This document shows positions 1 through 10,847 of a DNA stretch of 64,000 nt, piece after piece. Source of the stretch: Glycine soja (Eukaryota; Streptophyta; Magnoliopsida; Fabales; Fabaceae); the NCBI RefSeq assembly GCF_004193775.1, contig NC_041006.1:18592093-18656092 (forward strand), written 5' to 3'. The translations under genes were made by a program, and so were the position numbers. Within the stretch, counting starts at the first letter, position 1, and each line of letters begins with the position of its first letter. Under the pieces are notes generated by a model that did not search any database, was not told the origin of the DNA, and worked only from the letters and a program-made list of their open reading frames with translations.

Positions 1-398
1 TGATAAATGCGCAGAGACAAATTCAGCGCCCTTTGTCATTCAAAAACAGCAAGTTGAGAGGTGGGCGGGGACAAATTATGGTCATTCCGCACACCTTTTC
101 ACCATCCAGAGGCGATCGTGTCCGGTGGCACACAGTGACAAATTATGGTCATTCTGTGTCTCGCCGCCCAAGCTTGATCGTGTCCAACAAAATGCAGAGA
201 CAAATTATGGTCATTCTGCGTCTTGTATCAACCGAGAGGAACAAATTCGACAGTATCAGGATGATGTGTCAGTATTGATCATTTCCAAATTTTTGCAGGT
301 TCCGCTGGCAGGGAGGTTCACTGGCCAAATGGTGTTTTGCTCGAACGAAATTAGTGTCTTATCTTTACTTCCCTTTTATCTCCAATAAAAGACAAGTG
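1..398 (+). mobile_element. 3' untranslated internal end of a plus-strand Ogre-type element
   Basis: No recognisable protein is encoded. The stretch carries spaced copies of the phrase GACAAATTATGGTCATTC at about 69, 137 and 199, so it is a loose array of roughly 65-bp units. It leads directly into a purine-rich tract and an LTR start, which identifies it as the last part of an internal region whose body lies left of the window. Similar noncoding repeats precede the LTR of the inverted relative near 58070-58660. Short open frames here are chance. Confidence 0.6.
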
Positions 399-410
399 AA
401 GAGGGGTAAC
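399..410 (+). other. Polypurine tract of the plus-strand Ogre-type element
   Basis: The purine run AAGAGGGGTAAC sits immediately before the LTR start at 411, the normal position for priming plus-strand DNA synthesis. The minus-strand relative has the equivalent tract at 58062-58074. Confidence 0.7.
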
Positions 411-2195
411 TGCCATACCCTAATTTCGTCTGGGGATCATCTGTTGTTGGGATGCGACCCTCGTTTGAGCACTTCGAGGTACTTGGCACCCATCGTTAGG
501 CGATTCGTGAAGTTTCGTGACATGCCGGAAGTCAAAAGAAAGCATTGTAGCATAATCCGTGAAGTTCCGTGACATGCCGAAAATTAGAAGGAAGTGTTAG
601 TGCGCAATCCGTAAAGTTTCGTAACGTTTCAAAAGGCAAAAAGGGGATGATTACGTAATCCGTAAGGTTTCGTAACATTACGGAAAGAAAACAAGCATCT
701 TTACGAAATTCGTAAAGTTTCGTAGCATTATGGAAAAAGAATCACCAAAAAAGAGCAAGGGGGTGTATTTAGTGAAAATGGGGGTGCAAATAGCAACCAG
801 GCCCACTTGGGCCTTCCAGAAAATTCCTCCAGAAGGCGGTTGCTTCTAGAGGAAGCAACCTAGCTCACCTGGGCGAGCTGGGTGCCAAGCTTCTCCCCCA
901 TTTTCCTTAAATAGGGGGAGAGGTGAAAGGGAAAAATGTTCAGCCCTCCTGATAATTCGAGAATCACTTGAAATTAAGAAAAAAAATTGTTTCCGTGAAG
1001 AAAATCCAAGCCGAGGCGCTTCCGTAACGTTTCCGTGGGTGATTTCGCGAAGATTTTCAACCGTTCTTCGACGTTCTTCGTTCGTTCTTCATCGTTCTTC
1101 GGTCTTCAACTGGTAAGTTCCCGAAATCAAACTTTTCAATTCATTCTATGTACCCTTAGTGGTCCTCATTTGTTTTCACGTTCATATCATTTACTTTCTG
1201 TACCCCCTTTTGACTTGCTTTTGTCATTTGCTTAAGTCATTTTCTTGCCTAATCAAAAAATAAAATAAATTTCCACCGATCATTTGAATTGTAATATCCG
1301 TTAATTTTTGTTAAAATGAAATCCGACCGTTCGGTCATGCCGTAACCACGTTGGAAACCAAAAAGAGGTAAAATAATAATATAATAATCAAAAAATATCT
1401 TTTAGTAAAATAAACCAAAAAAAAGCAATCGAACGTTTCTCTTTGGGATTTCTCTTTCTTGATCAAATCGACTAATAACCAAAGTGAAACTAAGGCTAAA
1501 ATCAATTCATAAACCAAACTTTTGTCATCGCCTAAAAAAGCCATTTTCAAAGGTCCAACGCCTTGAAATGGTCTTCTCTGCTTTTATTGGTTAAGTGTAA
1601 ATTTCTAAAGGCCTAAAATCAACATGTAAACTTTATTACCTCTTTCAAAAATAAAGAGCTCATTAATGGTCCAATGCCTTAATGTCTTCTCTCTTTTCAA
1701 AAGAATCAAAAGATTGTTTAATGGTCCAACACCTTAAATGACCTTTCATTCAATAGAAACATATTTTGCAAAAAGGATAAAAACAACTAACCAAACACTT
1801 TGTTCACAAGGAACTAGGTAGGTCTGATTTCCTTATCGCAATTAAGGAATATGTAGGAGCAAGGGAAACACCCTCGTCAACCGCAAAAAGATAAAAAATA
1901 TAAATAGTACAAAAAGAAATAAAGACGTAAAAGGGAACATAAAAATTGAAGTCATATTTGCACATTTGATTAAAGGTTGCCGTCTCTTGTGATGGACGTG
2001 TGGGGTGCTAATACCTTCCTCGTGCGTAAATACAACTCCCGAACCTTTCACTTAAAGTTTGTAGATCATGTCTTTTCTGGTTTTTTCGACATTTTCCTCA
2101 AATAAACGTTGGTGGTGACTCTGCGCGTATTCCATTCTTGGAACACGCTCTCGCGAGTCACGCGTCGCCCTCCCGTCGAAGGGTAGGTTGTGACA
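411..2195 (+). mobile_element. Ogre-type 3' LTR (plus strand)
   Basis: The LTR begins TGCCATACCC (family start TGTCATACCC, first T-G step kept) and ends GGTTGTGACA at 2195. It matches the minus-strand LTR at 56107-58061 along its whole length, including the segment around GACCGTTCGGTCATG near 1325. A TATA-like TTAAATAGGGG lies at 907-917. Between 590 and 735 there are many short CGTAA/TTACG-type units. No protein-coding potential is recognised; open frames at 1035-1235 and 1335-2051 are chance. The 5' partner is outside the window, so its age cannot be estimated here. Confidence 0.82.
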
Positions 2196-2196
2196 C

Positions 2197-2390
2197 ATGG
2201 CAATATCATCAAACAAGCATACAACAAAGACGCACATGAGCATGACATTAAAAACGTATGCATGGCAGTGTTAAGGAAAACAAACATGCAGCATGTCCGC
2301 TTCGTGCCCCTATTTCAGGAACCTAAATGGGAGGAACTAAAAGGCATTTTGTGATAATTCCCAAGGCGGTTATATCTAGCTTTCAATGGA
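2197..2390. repeat. Direct repeat copy 1 (partner 3003-3192)
   Basis: Both copies share phrases such as CATGAGCATGACATT and CCTAAATGGGAGGAACTAAA in the same order. The repeats flank the ORF1 fragment. Copy 1 begins exactly at the end of the LTR at 2195. Confidence 0.75.
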
Positions 2391-2753
2391 GGGATAGAAC
2401 CCCGAAAAGAGATATGGCTTTCTCCCTCCGAGCGGACATCCTAGGATTTCTTCAAACTCTTCCACAATTGGTACTAGCTGGAAGTCCATAAATGTGAAGC
2501 ACCTTAGGGGCTGGTCATAATACCAGGTAAGGGATGCAATTGCTTCCATGGAGACTTCTGCCATAGCTAGGTCCCAAATCTTCCCATAGGTCTTGCAGAA
2601 AGCTTGACGTTGGAGTTGACCTATCAATTGCCCCAATTCTCGCAAACTAGCGACCTCTAAGCTTTTGATTTTGACTTGATAGAACCTTTTCTTAAGTAGA
2701 GGTGTTTGATTTGATCCCATGTTTACTAGAATGAAAAGTTCTGTTTGAATCAA
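2376..2753 (-). pseudogene. Ogre-type ORF1 fragment (plant mobile-domain / DUF7745-like)
   Basis: A 125-residue frame from ATG at 2753. The middle and C-terminal parts resemble the N-terminal half of the plant mobile-domain-like ORF1 that Ogre elements carry upstream of gag: a helix-rich stretch (LRELGQLIGQLQRQAF, about residues 40-55), then RCFTFMDFQLVPIVEEFEEI (about 84-103), then the short LGCPLGGRKPYL. Intact proteins of this kind are several hundred residues, so this is only the first part; it stops shortly after the signature, near the edge of the direct repeat. Its position, about 840 bp downstream of a primer site on the same strand, fits ORF1. The role of ORF1 is unknown. The family call comes from remembered sequence features. 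Confidence 0.6.
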
Positions 2754-3002
2754 TACTTCGATATCCTATCATGGAGGAAAATAGGATGAATGCATGAAGG
2801 GATGCTTACGCTAGGCATGACACAAATGCATTTTACGGACACGAGAGCCCGAAAGATCATCCTTTCTTACTTGCAACATTTGGCAACACGGTGCCCCCAT
2901 GTATGCATTTAAGAAGGTGATACGGACCTTCCGACTTCCCGCAATATAGACATAAATGCGTAAAAGTGCATGGTTGATAGCACAAAAGAGGAACATACAA
3001 GC

Positions 3003-3192
3003 ATGGAAATATTATCAAACAATCATACAACAAAGACACACATGAGCATGACATTGGAAAGATATGCATGGCAATGTTTAAGGAAAACAAACACGCAGTG
3101 TGTTTGCCCCTATTTCGGGAACCTAAATGGGAGGAACTAAAAGGAATTTAGTGATTATTCCCACGGTGGTTATATCTATCTTTCAATGGTCT
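3003..3192. repeat. Direct repeat copy 2 (partner 2197-2390)
   Basis: Second copy of the sequence described for 2197-2390, diverged by scattered substitutions and small indels. The stretch 3193-3576 after it is noncoding leader with no further recognisable feature. Confidence 0.7.
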
Positions 3193-3576
3193 CTAGAGAC
3201 ATCATTCCCTTTGATATCAATATTGTGGCGGTAAGGACTACCAGCAACAGCATATCAACAAAGGGAAAAACTCTAGATGAGGCTTCACTGTCATCAAGCA
3301 AGTCGGAGACTTAGCATGACCACAGATTCACCTCCGCTTCCTATGTTCCCACAAACTCGGGTATAGGGCCCTTAACAACTCACTGTCCAAGCGAAAAAGT
3401 GTAGGTGTTTGTGTGCATCAAATGAATAAATCTTTATCTCATGCATGCATTAAAAAATACACTACAAGCATCAAAGATTTATATACAAGAAAACAGGAGA
3501 AATAAAGGGAAACTAACAAAAGGGAAAGTCATGATAAAACATTGCACAAGATTAAATGGCCTAACTCTCTAAAACA

Positions 3577-3595
3577 GTCCCTAGTGGAGTTGCCA
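3577..3595 (-). other. Primer-binding site of Ogre-type element C
   Basis: On the minus strand, TGGCAACTCCACTAGGGAC lies two bases inside the LTR end at 3598. The same site in better form (TGGCGACTCCACGTGGGA) lies at 55000-55017 beside another LTR of the family. The complementary tRNA should be checked; Ogre elements are usually reported to use tRNA-Arg. Confidence 0.6.
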
Positions 3596-3597
3596 AC

Positions 3598-3740
3598 TGT
3601 CGCAACCTACCTTTTGGCAGGAGGGCAATGCGAGGCTCACGAGTGTGTCTTCTAAGGAGGGAAAACGCACAGAGTTGCCACCAACATTTATTCAAGGAAA
3701 ACGTCGGCAAAAACCAAAAGCTGGTCTACAAATTTTAAGA
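3598..3740 (-). mobile_element. Ogre-type element C 5' LTR, left fragment
   Basis: Starts TGTCGCAACC, matching the LTR terminus at 56107, and follows that LTR through CACCAACATTTATTCAAGG before breaking at about 3740. The other end of an LTR of this family is found at 17224-17411, so the LTR was probably split by the Athila-type insertion, and most of its middle has been lost. Confidence 0.65.
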
Positions 3741-4106
3741 ATAACTTAACTTAAATAGCAGATATCATCACAACATTCATCCGCAGATCCCTCTTGTAAG
3801 ACTAGGCTTAACTTAAATAGCATTATCATCACAACATATTCAGAAAACCAAAACCCCAACAATCCATCCCTGGTAATGTGGTTATTCAGTCCTGCTTCTA
3901 TCAAGTTCTAAGACAACAGTACATTTCGCAATGCTAAAGTCACCTAACTGTACACACAAATGGGTGATCAGACCAAGAGCATGCAAAAATTAAGCATTAA
4001 AAGAAGCATTGAACACATAAAACACAATTAATTAGATATTAAAGTAATTATATCAGTTGTTCCTTAGAAATCCCCAACAAGGGTGTTTAGCCAGCCATTA
4101 TAGAAA

Positions 4107-4356
4107 AACCCTAACACAAATGAGATTAAGAGTACAAAATAATTGTTCCTTATATAAGAAGGGGGATCCCTCCTCCTCTTCTGAACACCTCATAATCACT
4201 CTACAGCTCACTAATCTCTCTCTAATTGAAGAACCCTAACACAAATGAGATTGAGAGTATAGAATTATTGTTCCTTACACAAGAAGGGGGATCCTTCCTC
4301 CTCTTCTCAACACCTCATAATCACTCTACAACTCACTAATCTCTTTCTAATTGAAG
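4107..4356. repeat. 125-bp tandem duplication inside the old Athila-type LTR
   Basis: Two adjacent units of about 125 bp start with AACCCTAACACAAATGAGAT at 4107 and 4232. Corresponding positions in the two Athila-1 LTRs do not show the duplication, so it arose in this copy. Confidence 0.8.
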
Positions 4357-4821
4357 AACCCTAGGCTTCTCTGTAAGGCTGCTCCTCTTGCTGCCTGCCG
4401 AGCCTCTCTCTCGGAAATTACCGCTATGGTGTACTTGCTATGGAGTTCTATACTGCTTGCTAAAATTGTGTACCCTAATTCTGCACAAGACAAACTTTAA
4501 ATAGGCTTTGAATCTGCGACGTTGTGCTTAGCGCCACCCTCAAGCTTAGCACGAGTTAGTGGATTTGAGCTTAGCGTCAGTCATGTGCTGAGCCTGGCTA
4601 AAGACAACCATCACGCTTAGCGAGCGGATCTTGCGCTTAGCGCGCGACCTTGATATTTATGCTCTTCCAAATTCTTGTCACGCTAAGCACGCTGAGCGCA
4701 ACTGCCATTGTAGCACTTCAAGACTTAGCCTCTTTTAACCTGAAATTGAATAGATTTCATCATTAAATCAAATGGAAAATATTCTAGAGACAGCTATAAC
4801 AATAAAACAAGATTTATTTAC

Positions 4822-4826
4822 AAATC
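4822..4826. other. Target-site duplication of Athila-1 (left)
   Basis: AAATC here matches AAATC at 17132-17136. Joining the two flanks restores a continuous LTR reading (…TTTACAAATC then CCTACAAAATAAC…) that agrees with uninterrupted copies near 17040. Confidence 0.75.
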
Positions 4827-6325
4827 TGATCGCTCCCCATTCTAGTTACTCTTTTGTTCATTTATATCTCAAGGAAATTTCAATGGGGGTTTACCAGAAA
4901 GTGCACCAAATCGTTAAGTATTTAAAATTAAAATGGATGAATCCGAGTATCGAACACAAGGAACTAATGTTAGCCTGAATTAAGTTCAGAATCGAAGCAT
5001 TGTTGAGAGAACATGTATAAGTGATAATTTCAAACAGAATTTAAACTAAACTTGTATGCTAAAAACTATAAAATGCAAGGTAAATAAAATGATAACAGTA
5101 GGTAGATATGTTGGGTGTTTCTAACAAACAAGTTGATGCATAGAAATATATTTCTCTAATCAATCATGCTCTTGTGTTCAATGTTGTAGCCTAAATTACT
5201 AAACCCTTGATCCCTCGTCAGGCCGAATTAATCCAAGCTTCGTCCGCAAATCCCTCATGCAAGACTAGGCCCAATTTAGACAATCCTCATAGGTTTAGAC
5301 TAACTTAAACTGAGCTTCGTCTGCAGATTGCACATGTAAGACTAGACTCAGCTCAAGTAGCTTATGAAAGTTTAGCCTAATTTAGCCTAAGCTTCATATG
5401 CAAATCCCTCATGTAAGACTAGGCCTAAACTAAATAGCATTACTGCAACAACATAATTAAAACCAAAACTTAACCCGCATATCCCACAAGTAAGATTAAG
5501 TTTCGATCTTACTTCAATAAAGTTCTAAGGCAACAGTACATTTCTCAATGCTAAAGTCACCTAACTGTGCACACAAATGGGTGATTAGACCAAAAGCATA
5601 CAAACATCAAGCATTGAATGAAGCATTGAACACAGAAAACACAATCAATTAGATATTATGTATTTACCTCAGTTGTTCATTAGAAATCCCCAACTAGGGT
5701 GTTTAGCCAACCATTACAAAGAAACCCTAATAATAAATGAGCTTACAAAACCTAGGTATCTCTGCAAAAATTGCTCTTCTTTGCTGCTTCTAGGGCTCTT
5801 TTCTCGAAATAGGGATTGTGGCTGCTGTGGGATTCTGTGCCCTGGGCATTGTACCCTAATTCTGCACAAAAAGGATTTAAATAGGCTCTGAAATCGCGAT
5901 GTTGCGCTTAGCGCCACTTTCGCGCTTAGCACGAGTAAATGGAATTGAGCTTAGCGCCAGTCTCGTGCTTAGTTTGGCTGAAGGCACCTGCTGTGCTTAG
6001 CACACTGATCTCGTGCTTAGCACGTGGCTTTGATACTGATGCTCTGCCAGATTCTCCTTTGTGCTAAGTGCTCTGAAGCTGCGCTTAGCGGTGAATAAGT
6101 GCATAGCCCAACTGTTACTTTTTGCAATTCAAAACTTAGTCTCTTTTTCACCTGAAAATGCACAGATTTCATCATTAAATCCAATGGAAATATTCTAGAG
6201 ACAACATTAACCATAAAACAAGATTTATTTACAAAATTTACTCCAAGATAACCATAAATTGGGGAACTATACAAGCTTTGGAAAATGATTTCTATACAAA
6301 AGTTAGTCGTATAAAGCGAGTAACA
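4827..6325 (-). mobile_element. Athila-1 3' LTR
   Basis: Plus-strand edges are TGATCGCTCC and CGAGTAACA. From about 5206 rightward it matches the truncated partner at 16187-17131. The first 380 bases (4827-5205) have no partner left in the window and are assigned to the LTR by the target duplication and the TG start. Landmarks are GCGCTTAGCG-type units (5890-6090) and the LTR start region around AGTTAGTCGTATAAAGCGA. A polypurine tract follows at the right edge. Confidence 0.7.
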
Positions 6326-6343
6326 AACTCCCCCAAATTTACA
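6326..6343 (-). other. Polypurine tract of Athila-1
   Basis: On the minus strand TGTAAATTTGGGGGAGTT abuts the LTR start. The adjoining phrase CTTGAGGACAAGCAAA (6347-6362) is typical of the end of Athila/Calypso internal regions. Confidence 0.75.
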
Positions 6344-7717
6344 GTTTTGCTTGTCCTCAAGCAAAGAAAGAACAGTTCACTTGTCCTTAAGTGACAAAGA
6401 CAGTGGCCAATCAAAAGAAAATGGTGTTTGATTCATCAAGGACATCAACCATATGAACTGAATACCATGGAATGCTTAAACCAATTACTTCTCACAAGCA
6501 TCCAGTCTTTCAAAGATAAGAGTACAAGTATTATAGTCACAGCTGAAATAAGCTAGTAAGCATGACAAAAATCAAGGAAGGATCATCAACCAAAACCTCA
6601 CAGTCATTGTTGCACTCAAACTAAAGTGTTTAGACTTATTCCATCATAAACAACCAACACAAGTTCCAACCTTTGCATTTCATCTCCTATCATACAGTAA
6701 TGAACACACAAAAATGAATCCGAAGGACTTTCTAGGCTTGTAATGGGGTTAGGCTACCAACAATTCATGGTTTTTCTAGGATTCAAAAGCTTAGGTTCTA
6801 AGAGAGCATTCATCCATAGAATAACCTTCACTTTTTCATTCATTCCTTCCCCATACTTGCCCTTTTTCTTAGGCACTTAGCTTTCCCTAAAATTATACCA
6901 TACACACTTATTAACTTTATTTATACTTACAGTTTTTTATATATATTATAGAACATAAGCAGTGTGTATATACTATTTTCTTTGACCATTTCAATCCTTA
7001 CCCAGTGCCTCCCCCAAATTTGGAACAAATTTACCTTGATAATACCTCCCCCAAATTTGGGACAAATTTTCCTTGAACCATCTTCTGTGGATAATGCTCT
7101 CCTACAACCTAAAATAAAGTAGCATAAAATCAACTAAATAGGCTAGAGGTTCAATAAATCAATCAATTCATTCAGCTCAAACTGGGTGCAAGCGATAATT
7201 CATTCAATCACAAGGTTAGCTTTTTGGCTAAGTAGCTATTCATAATCAAGCATGGCCTTCATCATCCTCAAGTTCATGCATCCAATCCATACTTCAGAGA
7301 TTCACGCAAAAATCAACACTAAATGATAGTCGTTTCTCTTAAAATTTTAAAGATCACACTCTCATCGGGATACGGTTAATGCATTCCTTCACAATCAATT
7401 TGACAACCGACTAACATTTTCAGACATAATTCCAATCATATGCTCATCTCTTTTAATGACGGCAAACTTGATCAGAACAATCATCCCAATCCATTCAATT
7501 CATACATTTGCTAAATCAATCACTTTCAAACACTCATTCCATACCAAAGAAGCCACTGCATACAATGTTCAGTCAATTCACTATTCAATCATGCTTTTTG
7601 TACAAGCAAACAACTATGCTACTGAAATTAAAAGACTAAAACATAAAAGCTGAAATTTAAATGACATAAATCATAAAATAACTGAAATTAAACTAAAGTG
7701 TTCATAATGCAAAAAAT
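6344..7717 (-). mobile_element. Athila-1 3' untranslated internal region
   Basis: About 1.4 kb without a recognisable protein; open frames (e.g. 6927-7133, 7456-7653) are short and lack motifs. It contains two near-identical CCCCCAAATTTGG segments around 7012 and 7047, resembling duplicated polypurine tracts. It is AT-rich and continues into an acidic, proline-rich coding tail at 7718. Confidence 0.55.
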
Positions 7718-7985
7718 TTAAACGTCCTGCTCCTCCTGTGGCTAGTCTTCATTAAGATCCAGTGTTGATGGCTGAGTCTCCTCAGGAGCAGGTGCAGATG
7801 GTGGAGATGGCTGTGGGGTCTTATCTGGAGTGGTCTCCTCCTCTGCTACTGCTGGAGATGGTGCTGGTGCTGGTGGCTCCTCAGTCATAGGCTCCTAGGC
7901 TGTAGAGGCCCCACCCCCTCCAGAGGAAGAAGGCTGGTCTCTTGGTCAGGCCACCTATGCATCAAACTCCTCCATGCTTATAATG
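7718..7985 (-). pseudogene. C-terminal tail of an Athila env-like protein (decayed)
   Basis: The minus strand from about 7976 reads a low-complexity tail with Ser/Gly, then alternating Pro/Ala/Glu, ending in a STLDLNED-like acidic end, with at least three internal stops. This composition is what I would expect for the end of the ORF after pol in Athila-type elements. The N-terminal part is missing: SIRE-A was inserted at 7986 and the remainder of Athila-1's internal region was deleted. The role is unknown. Confidence 0.45.
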
Positions 7986-9136
7986 TGTTAGACAAGTGGC
8001 CTCAGATATCTTAAGAAGGGGGGTTGAATTAAGGTATTACAAACTATTTCCCCAATTAAAAATTGTACTTTGATTTTAATGCAAGTTCCAAGTTCCCTTA
8101 AAGATAGATTTCTAAAAGATGATTAAAAAAAAATCTAAATGTAAAGGTAAAGCAACATTAAATAAAAGAGTTTAAGGGAAGAGAAAGTGCAAACTCAGTT
8201 TTATACTGGTTCGGCCAGACCCTTGTGCCTATGTCCAGTCCCCAAGCAACCCGCTTGAGAGTTCCACTATCTTGTAAAAACCCTTTACAAGTTTTGAATC
8301 ACACAAGGACAGTCATTCCTTTGTGTTCAGATTGCTTTACAACAAGAGACCTTCGGTCTCTTAATCCTTTTTCAGAAGTAAGAAGAAGAGAAGAAGAAAT
8401 CTCTCTTGAAAGAGATAGATTGAACAATGAAGCACTCAAATAATTCCTTATTGAATTGCAAGTGTTTTGGCCAAGGAATGTTTTAGAGGATAAGACAATT
8501 TTTCTTTTGAGAGGATAAGACTTTTTGTTCAGAAAAACTCTAAGCAAATTCGTGTTCCAAGTCACATATAAATAGACCTTTGATGGCCATTCAAATACCA
8601 TTTGAACAGATGTAACTCTTGGAAAATATTTTCTGAAAATCTCCTCTGGTAATCAATTACAAGACTTGTGTAATCGATTACAGGCTTAAAATTTGAATTC
8701 TAACTGTTATAAAATGCTCAATAACTACTGGTAATCAATTACCATCCAAGTGTAATCGATTACACATTGTAAAATTTGAATTCAAATTTCTAATAGCTGT
8801 TATAAATAGTTTCAACTGTTGGTAATCGATTACAATACTTATGTAATCGATTGCATGCTTTCAAAAGTATTCAAAATTATTTTAAAAGCATTTCAGGAAG
8901 CATTTTGGCCACTGGTAATCGATTATCAGAAAGTAAATCTCTTGTAAAAAAACATTTTAACTTATATTCTTTTGCCAAACCTCTTGCTTGTTTCAACTTG
9001 GAATTCCCTTCCTAAGACTCTAGAGATTATCTTGATCATATATCTTGAATTTCTTGGATTCTTGTCTTGAATAAAAACTTGAGAAGCGTGTGATCCTTTG
9101 GCATCATCAAAACATCAAAATATCTTTGTTTCTACA
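7986..9136 (-). mobile_element. SIRE-A (Ty1/copia, SIRE/Maximus type) 3' LTR
   Basis: Plus-strand edges are TGTTAGACAAG and GTTTCTACA. The left 500 bp match the truncated 5' LTR at 15649-16158. The phrase GTGGCCTCAGATATCTTAAG is shared with the solo LTRs at 48517 and 52172. Between 8640 and 8940 there are repeated palindromes of the form TAATCGATTA. The five bases before it (TAATG, 7981-7985) are the expected target duplication, but the far side has been lost. Open frames within (8225-8443, 8299-8601) are not genes. Confidence 0.85.
8650..8935. repeat. Cluster of TAATCGATTA palindromes in SIRE-A LTR
   Basis: At least seven exact or one-mismatch copies of GTAATCGATTAC or TAATCAATTA, usually in pairs about 15-20 bases apart. 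The same arrangement occurs in the other two SIRE-type LTRs (49585-49835 and 52835-53035). Confidence 0.85.
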
Positions 9137-9165
9137 ATCTCCCTCTTTTTGATGATGACAAATCC
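9137..9165 (-). other. Polypurine tract of SIRE-A
   Basis: Minus strand: AAAAAGAGGGAGATTG directly before the LTR start at 9136, preceded by TTTGTCATCATC, the usual SIRE layout. Confidence 0.85.
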
Positions 9166-9505
9166 TGAAATCAAGATACAAGATAGAATATATACAAGAT
9201 AGATCATTCACTCATCCCATACCCCCCCTATGGTTTGGAATTTATGATCTCTTCATTTCTAAGCTTCTAAGCCTTCTAAGCCATGTTTCTCTCCCCCTTT
9301 GGCAACATAAAAAAGCCAAAGTACGTCGAAATTAACATAAGGCAGAAAATAACACAGCCATAACCATTCACAAGTCGAAATCAAACATAATTCAGTTATA
9401 AATAACTAAGTGCCAAATACTTAAACATAACCAAAGTTCAGAGAATAATGTCATAAAACATAGCCAAATACACGACTTAAAATAAAATATAATAATAACC
9501 TAAAT
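9166..9505 (-). mobile_element. SIRE-A 3' untranslated region
   Basis: About 340 bases between the env-like stop and the polypurine tract. Nothing coding is seen. Confidence 0.6.
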
Positions 9506-10640
9506 CTATGAAGATGGTGGTGGAAGGTCGAAGCACTGACGAACATAACTTATATCCTCCTCAAGCTGAGTGATGCGGGTATCCATTCTTGCAAAGCGAG
9601 CATCAATGGCATCGATATGACCATCCAAGGAATCAAAGCGCTCACCGACATAGGTGCGGAGGCCTCGTAACTTTGAAAGAAATTCATGCATGAAGGCTGA
9701 GGAGTCATCTCATTGAGGCGGAGGAGAGGGAGTATGTTCATCTTGCAGAGGTTGCACATCCTTCTTCAACCATTGCCCATCCATGTCCTTACGGTAGCTG
9801 AAGGAGGTTACTGCACAAGCACCAATGGCAAAAGAACGTTTGACTTTCACAAAGGGCTCATTATCCAAGGAAATTTGAAAATGATGAAGAAACAAAGTAA
9901 CAAGTTGTGGATAAGGCAAAGGTGCATTTGACCGCAATGCCTTATGCATGTGGTATCTGATCAAATGGGCCCAGTCGATCGGACGACCGATGAGAAAAGC
10001 CCACATCAATATTAAATCCTCTTTAGAGGCTTGAACTAAGTTTGATGAACTGGGTAATAAAATGCGAACAATGATGTAGTGCATGATGCGATAATCAAAT
10101 GTCAATGAACCAGCAAGTAGTCTGCCGGTCATATCCGCCTGATCATTGCAGACCATACGACGGGCATCAAGACTAGAGTAAGCAAACTTCCAGTCGTCAA
10201 CAATGGTGCCCTCAAAAGGTGAATCGTGACTGGGCAGATGTGTCAATGAAAAGAAAACAGATTCATCAATAACAATTGATATGCCATGCACCTTAGAAAT
10301 TAATGTGCTACCCTAAATTTGCAAATTTGAATAAAAGACTAAAACTAATTTAGGATAATATGGTAATTTTAATGACATAAATGGAATCAGACCAGTGTTT
10401 TGAAGCACTTGATAGCAATCAAATGCTTCCCCATCAAAGAATTCTAGGTCAAGATATTTGGGATCAAGACTTTGACGAGATTGAAAGAGAGAGGAGTACC
10501 AGATACGTTGTTCATCAGATGAAAACAATGTAGAGGATGACAAGGAGGGCGGAATTGGTGCTGGGGATGCTCCGGTGGCTTCGGGACGAGGTGTTCTAGT
10601 TGATAGAACACTAACTAGGCTTTTTCCTTTAAAAATGATC
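9506..10640 (-). pseudogene. Env-like ORF of SIRE-A (putative plant transposon protein domain)
   Basis: SIRE-type elements carry an extra ORF after pol, called envelope-like; its function is not proved. The minus strand reads in one frame from about 10640 to 9710, broken by a TAG at 10313, and then in another frame from 9691 to 9506. Visible order: Ser/Pro/Thr-rich start, a globular part with a KVHGISIVIDESVF motif just after the stop, then a core (about 10180-9830) containing RLLAGSLTFDYRIMHYIIVR and LIRYHMHKALRSN. I recognise this core as the putative plant transposon domain (PF20167). A heptad-like region follows (9680-9560, FDSLDGHIDAIDARFARMD), a likely coiled coil. At least one frameshift near 9700. 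I see no transmembrane segment or signal peptide, so a true envelope function is not supported. Confidence 0.7.
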
Positions 10641-10847
10641 TATGTCTATGCTAAAAACATCTAACTATATCAATCATCAATACTGATACTCATTTAATTC
10701 AATCAAACAAGCATCAATCACACAATAACACACCAATCAAACACAATCAAAATCTTAGAATTAAAAACAATCAATCAATCATCAAACATAAATATTTCAA
10801 TCAACCAATCAATCCTTATTTATCCAAATCACTATTATCTAAGAGGC
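10641..10847 (-). mobile_element. SIRE-A spacer between pol and env-like ORF
   Basis: AT-rich stretch with many CAATCA units; no protein recognised. Confidence 0.5.

Larger units (their letters stand above)
2196..3595 (-). mobile_element. 5' internal region of minus-strand Ogre-type element C
   Basis: This segment lies between the plus-strand LTR and a primer-binding site at 3577-3595, so on the minus strand it is the leader of a separate element. It contains an ORF1-like fragment (2376-2753) and two copies of a roughly 190-bp sequence (2197-2390 and 3003-3192). It appears to have been invaded at 2195/2196 by the plus-strand Ogre-type element. The gag-pol part of element C is not in the window. 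Confidence 0.6.
3741..4826 (-). mobile_element. Old Athila-type LTR, left part
   Basis: Matches the Athila-1 LTR (5405-6235 and 16300-17050) through the same landmarks: the phrase GCACACAAATGGGTGAT-like near 3950, a run of GCGCTTAGCG-type units (4520-4710), and GATTTATTTACAAA at the right edge. The left edge is truncated against the Ogre LTR. Its missing right end lies at 17132-17223, beyond the younger element inserted at 4826/4827. Confidence 0.7.

Noticed and set aside
1035..2287. Several 60-75 residue frames on both strands
   Set aside because: All fall inside the Ogre-type LTR or its edge, and the matching inverted LTR does not conserve the frames.
8650..8935. CRISPR-like array from repeated TAATCGATTA units
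   Set aside because: Units are short palindromes at irregular spacing inside a plant LTR; no spacers of uniform length and no cas genes.
9506..10640. True viral envelope protein in SIRE-A
   Set aside because: No signal peptide, membrane segment or cysteine pattern is visible; 'env-like' is only a positional label.
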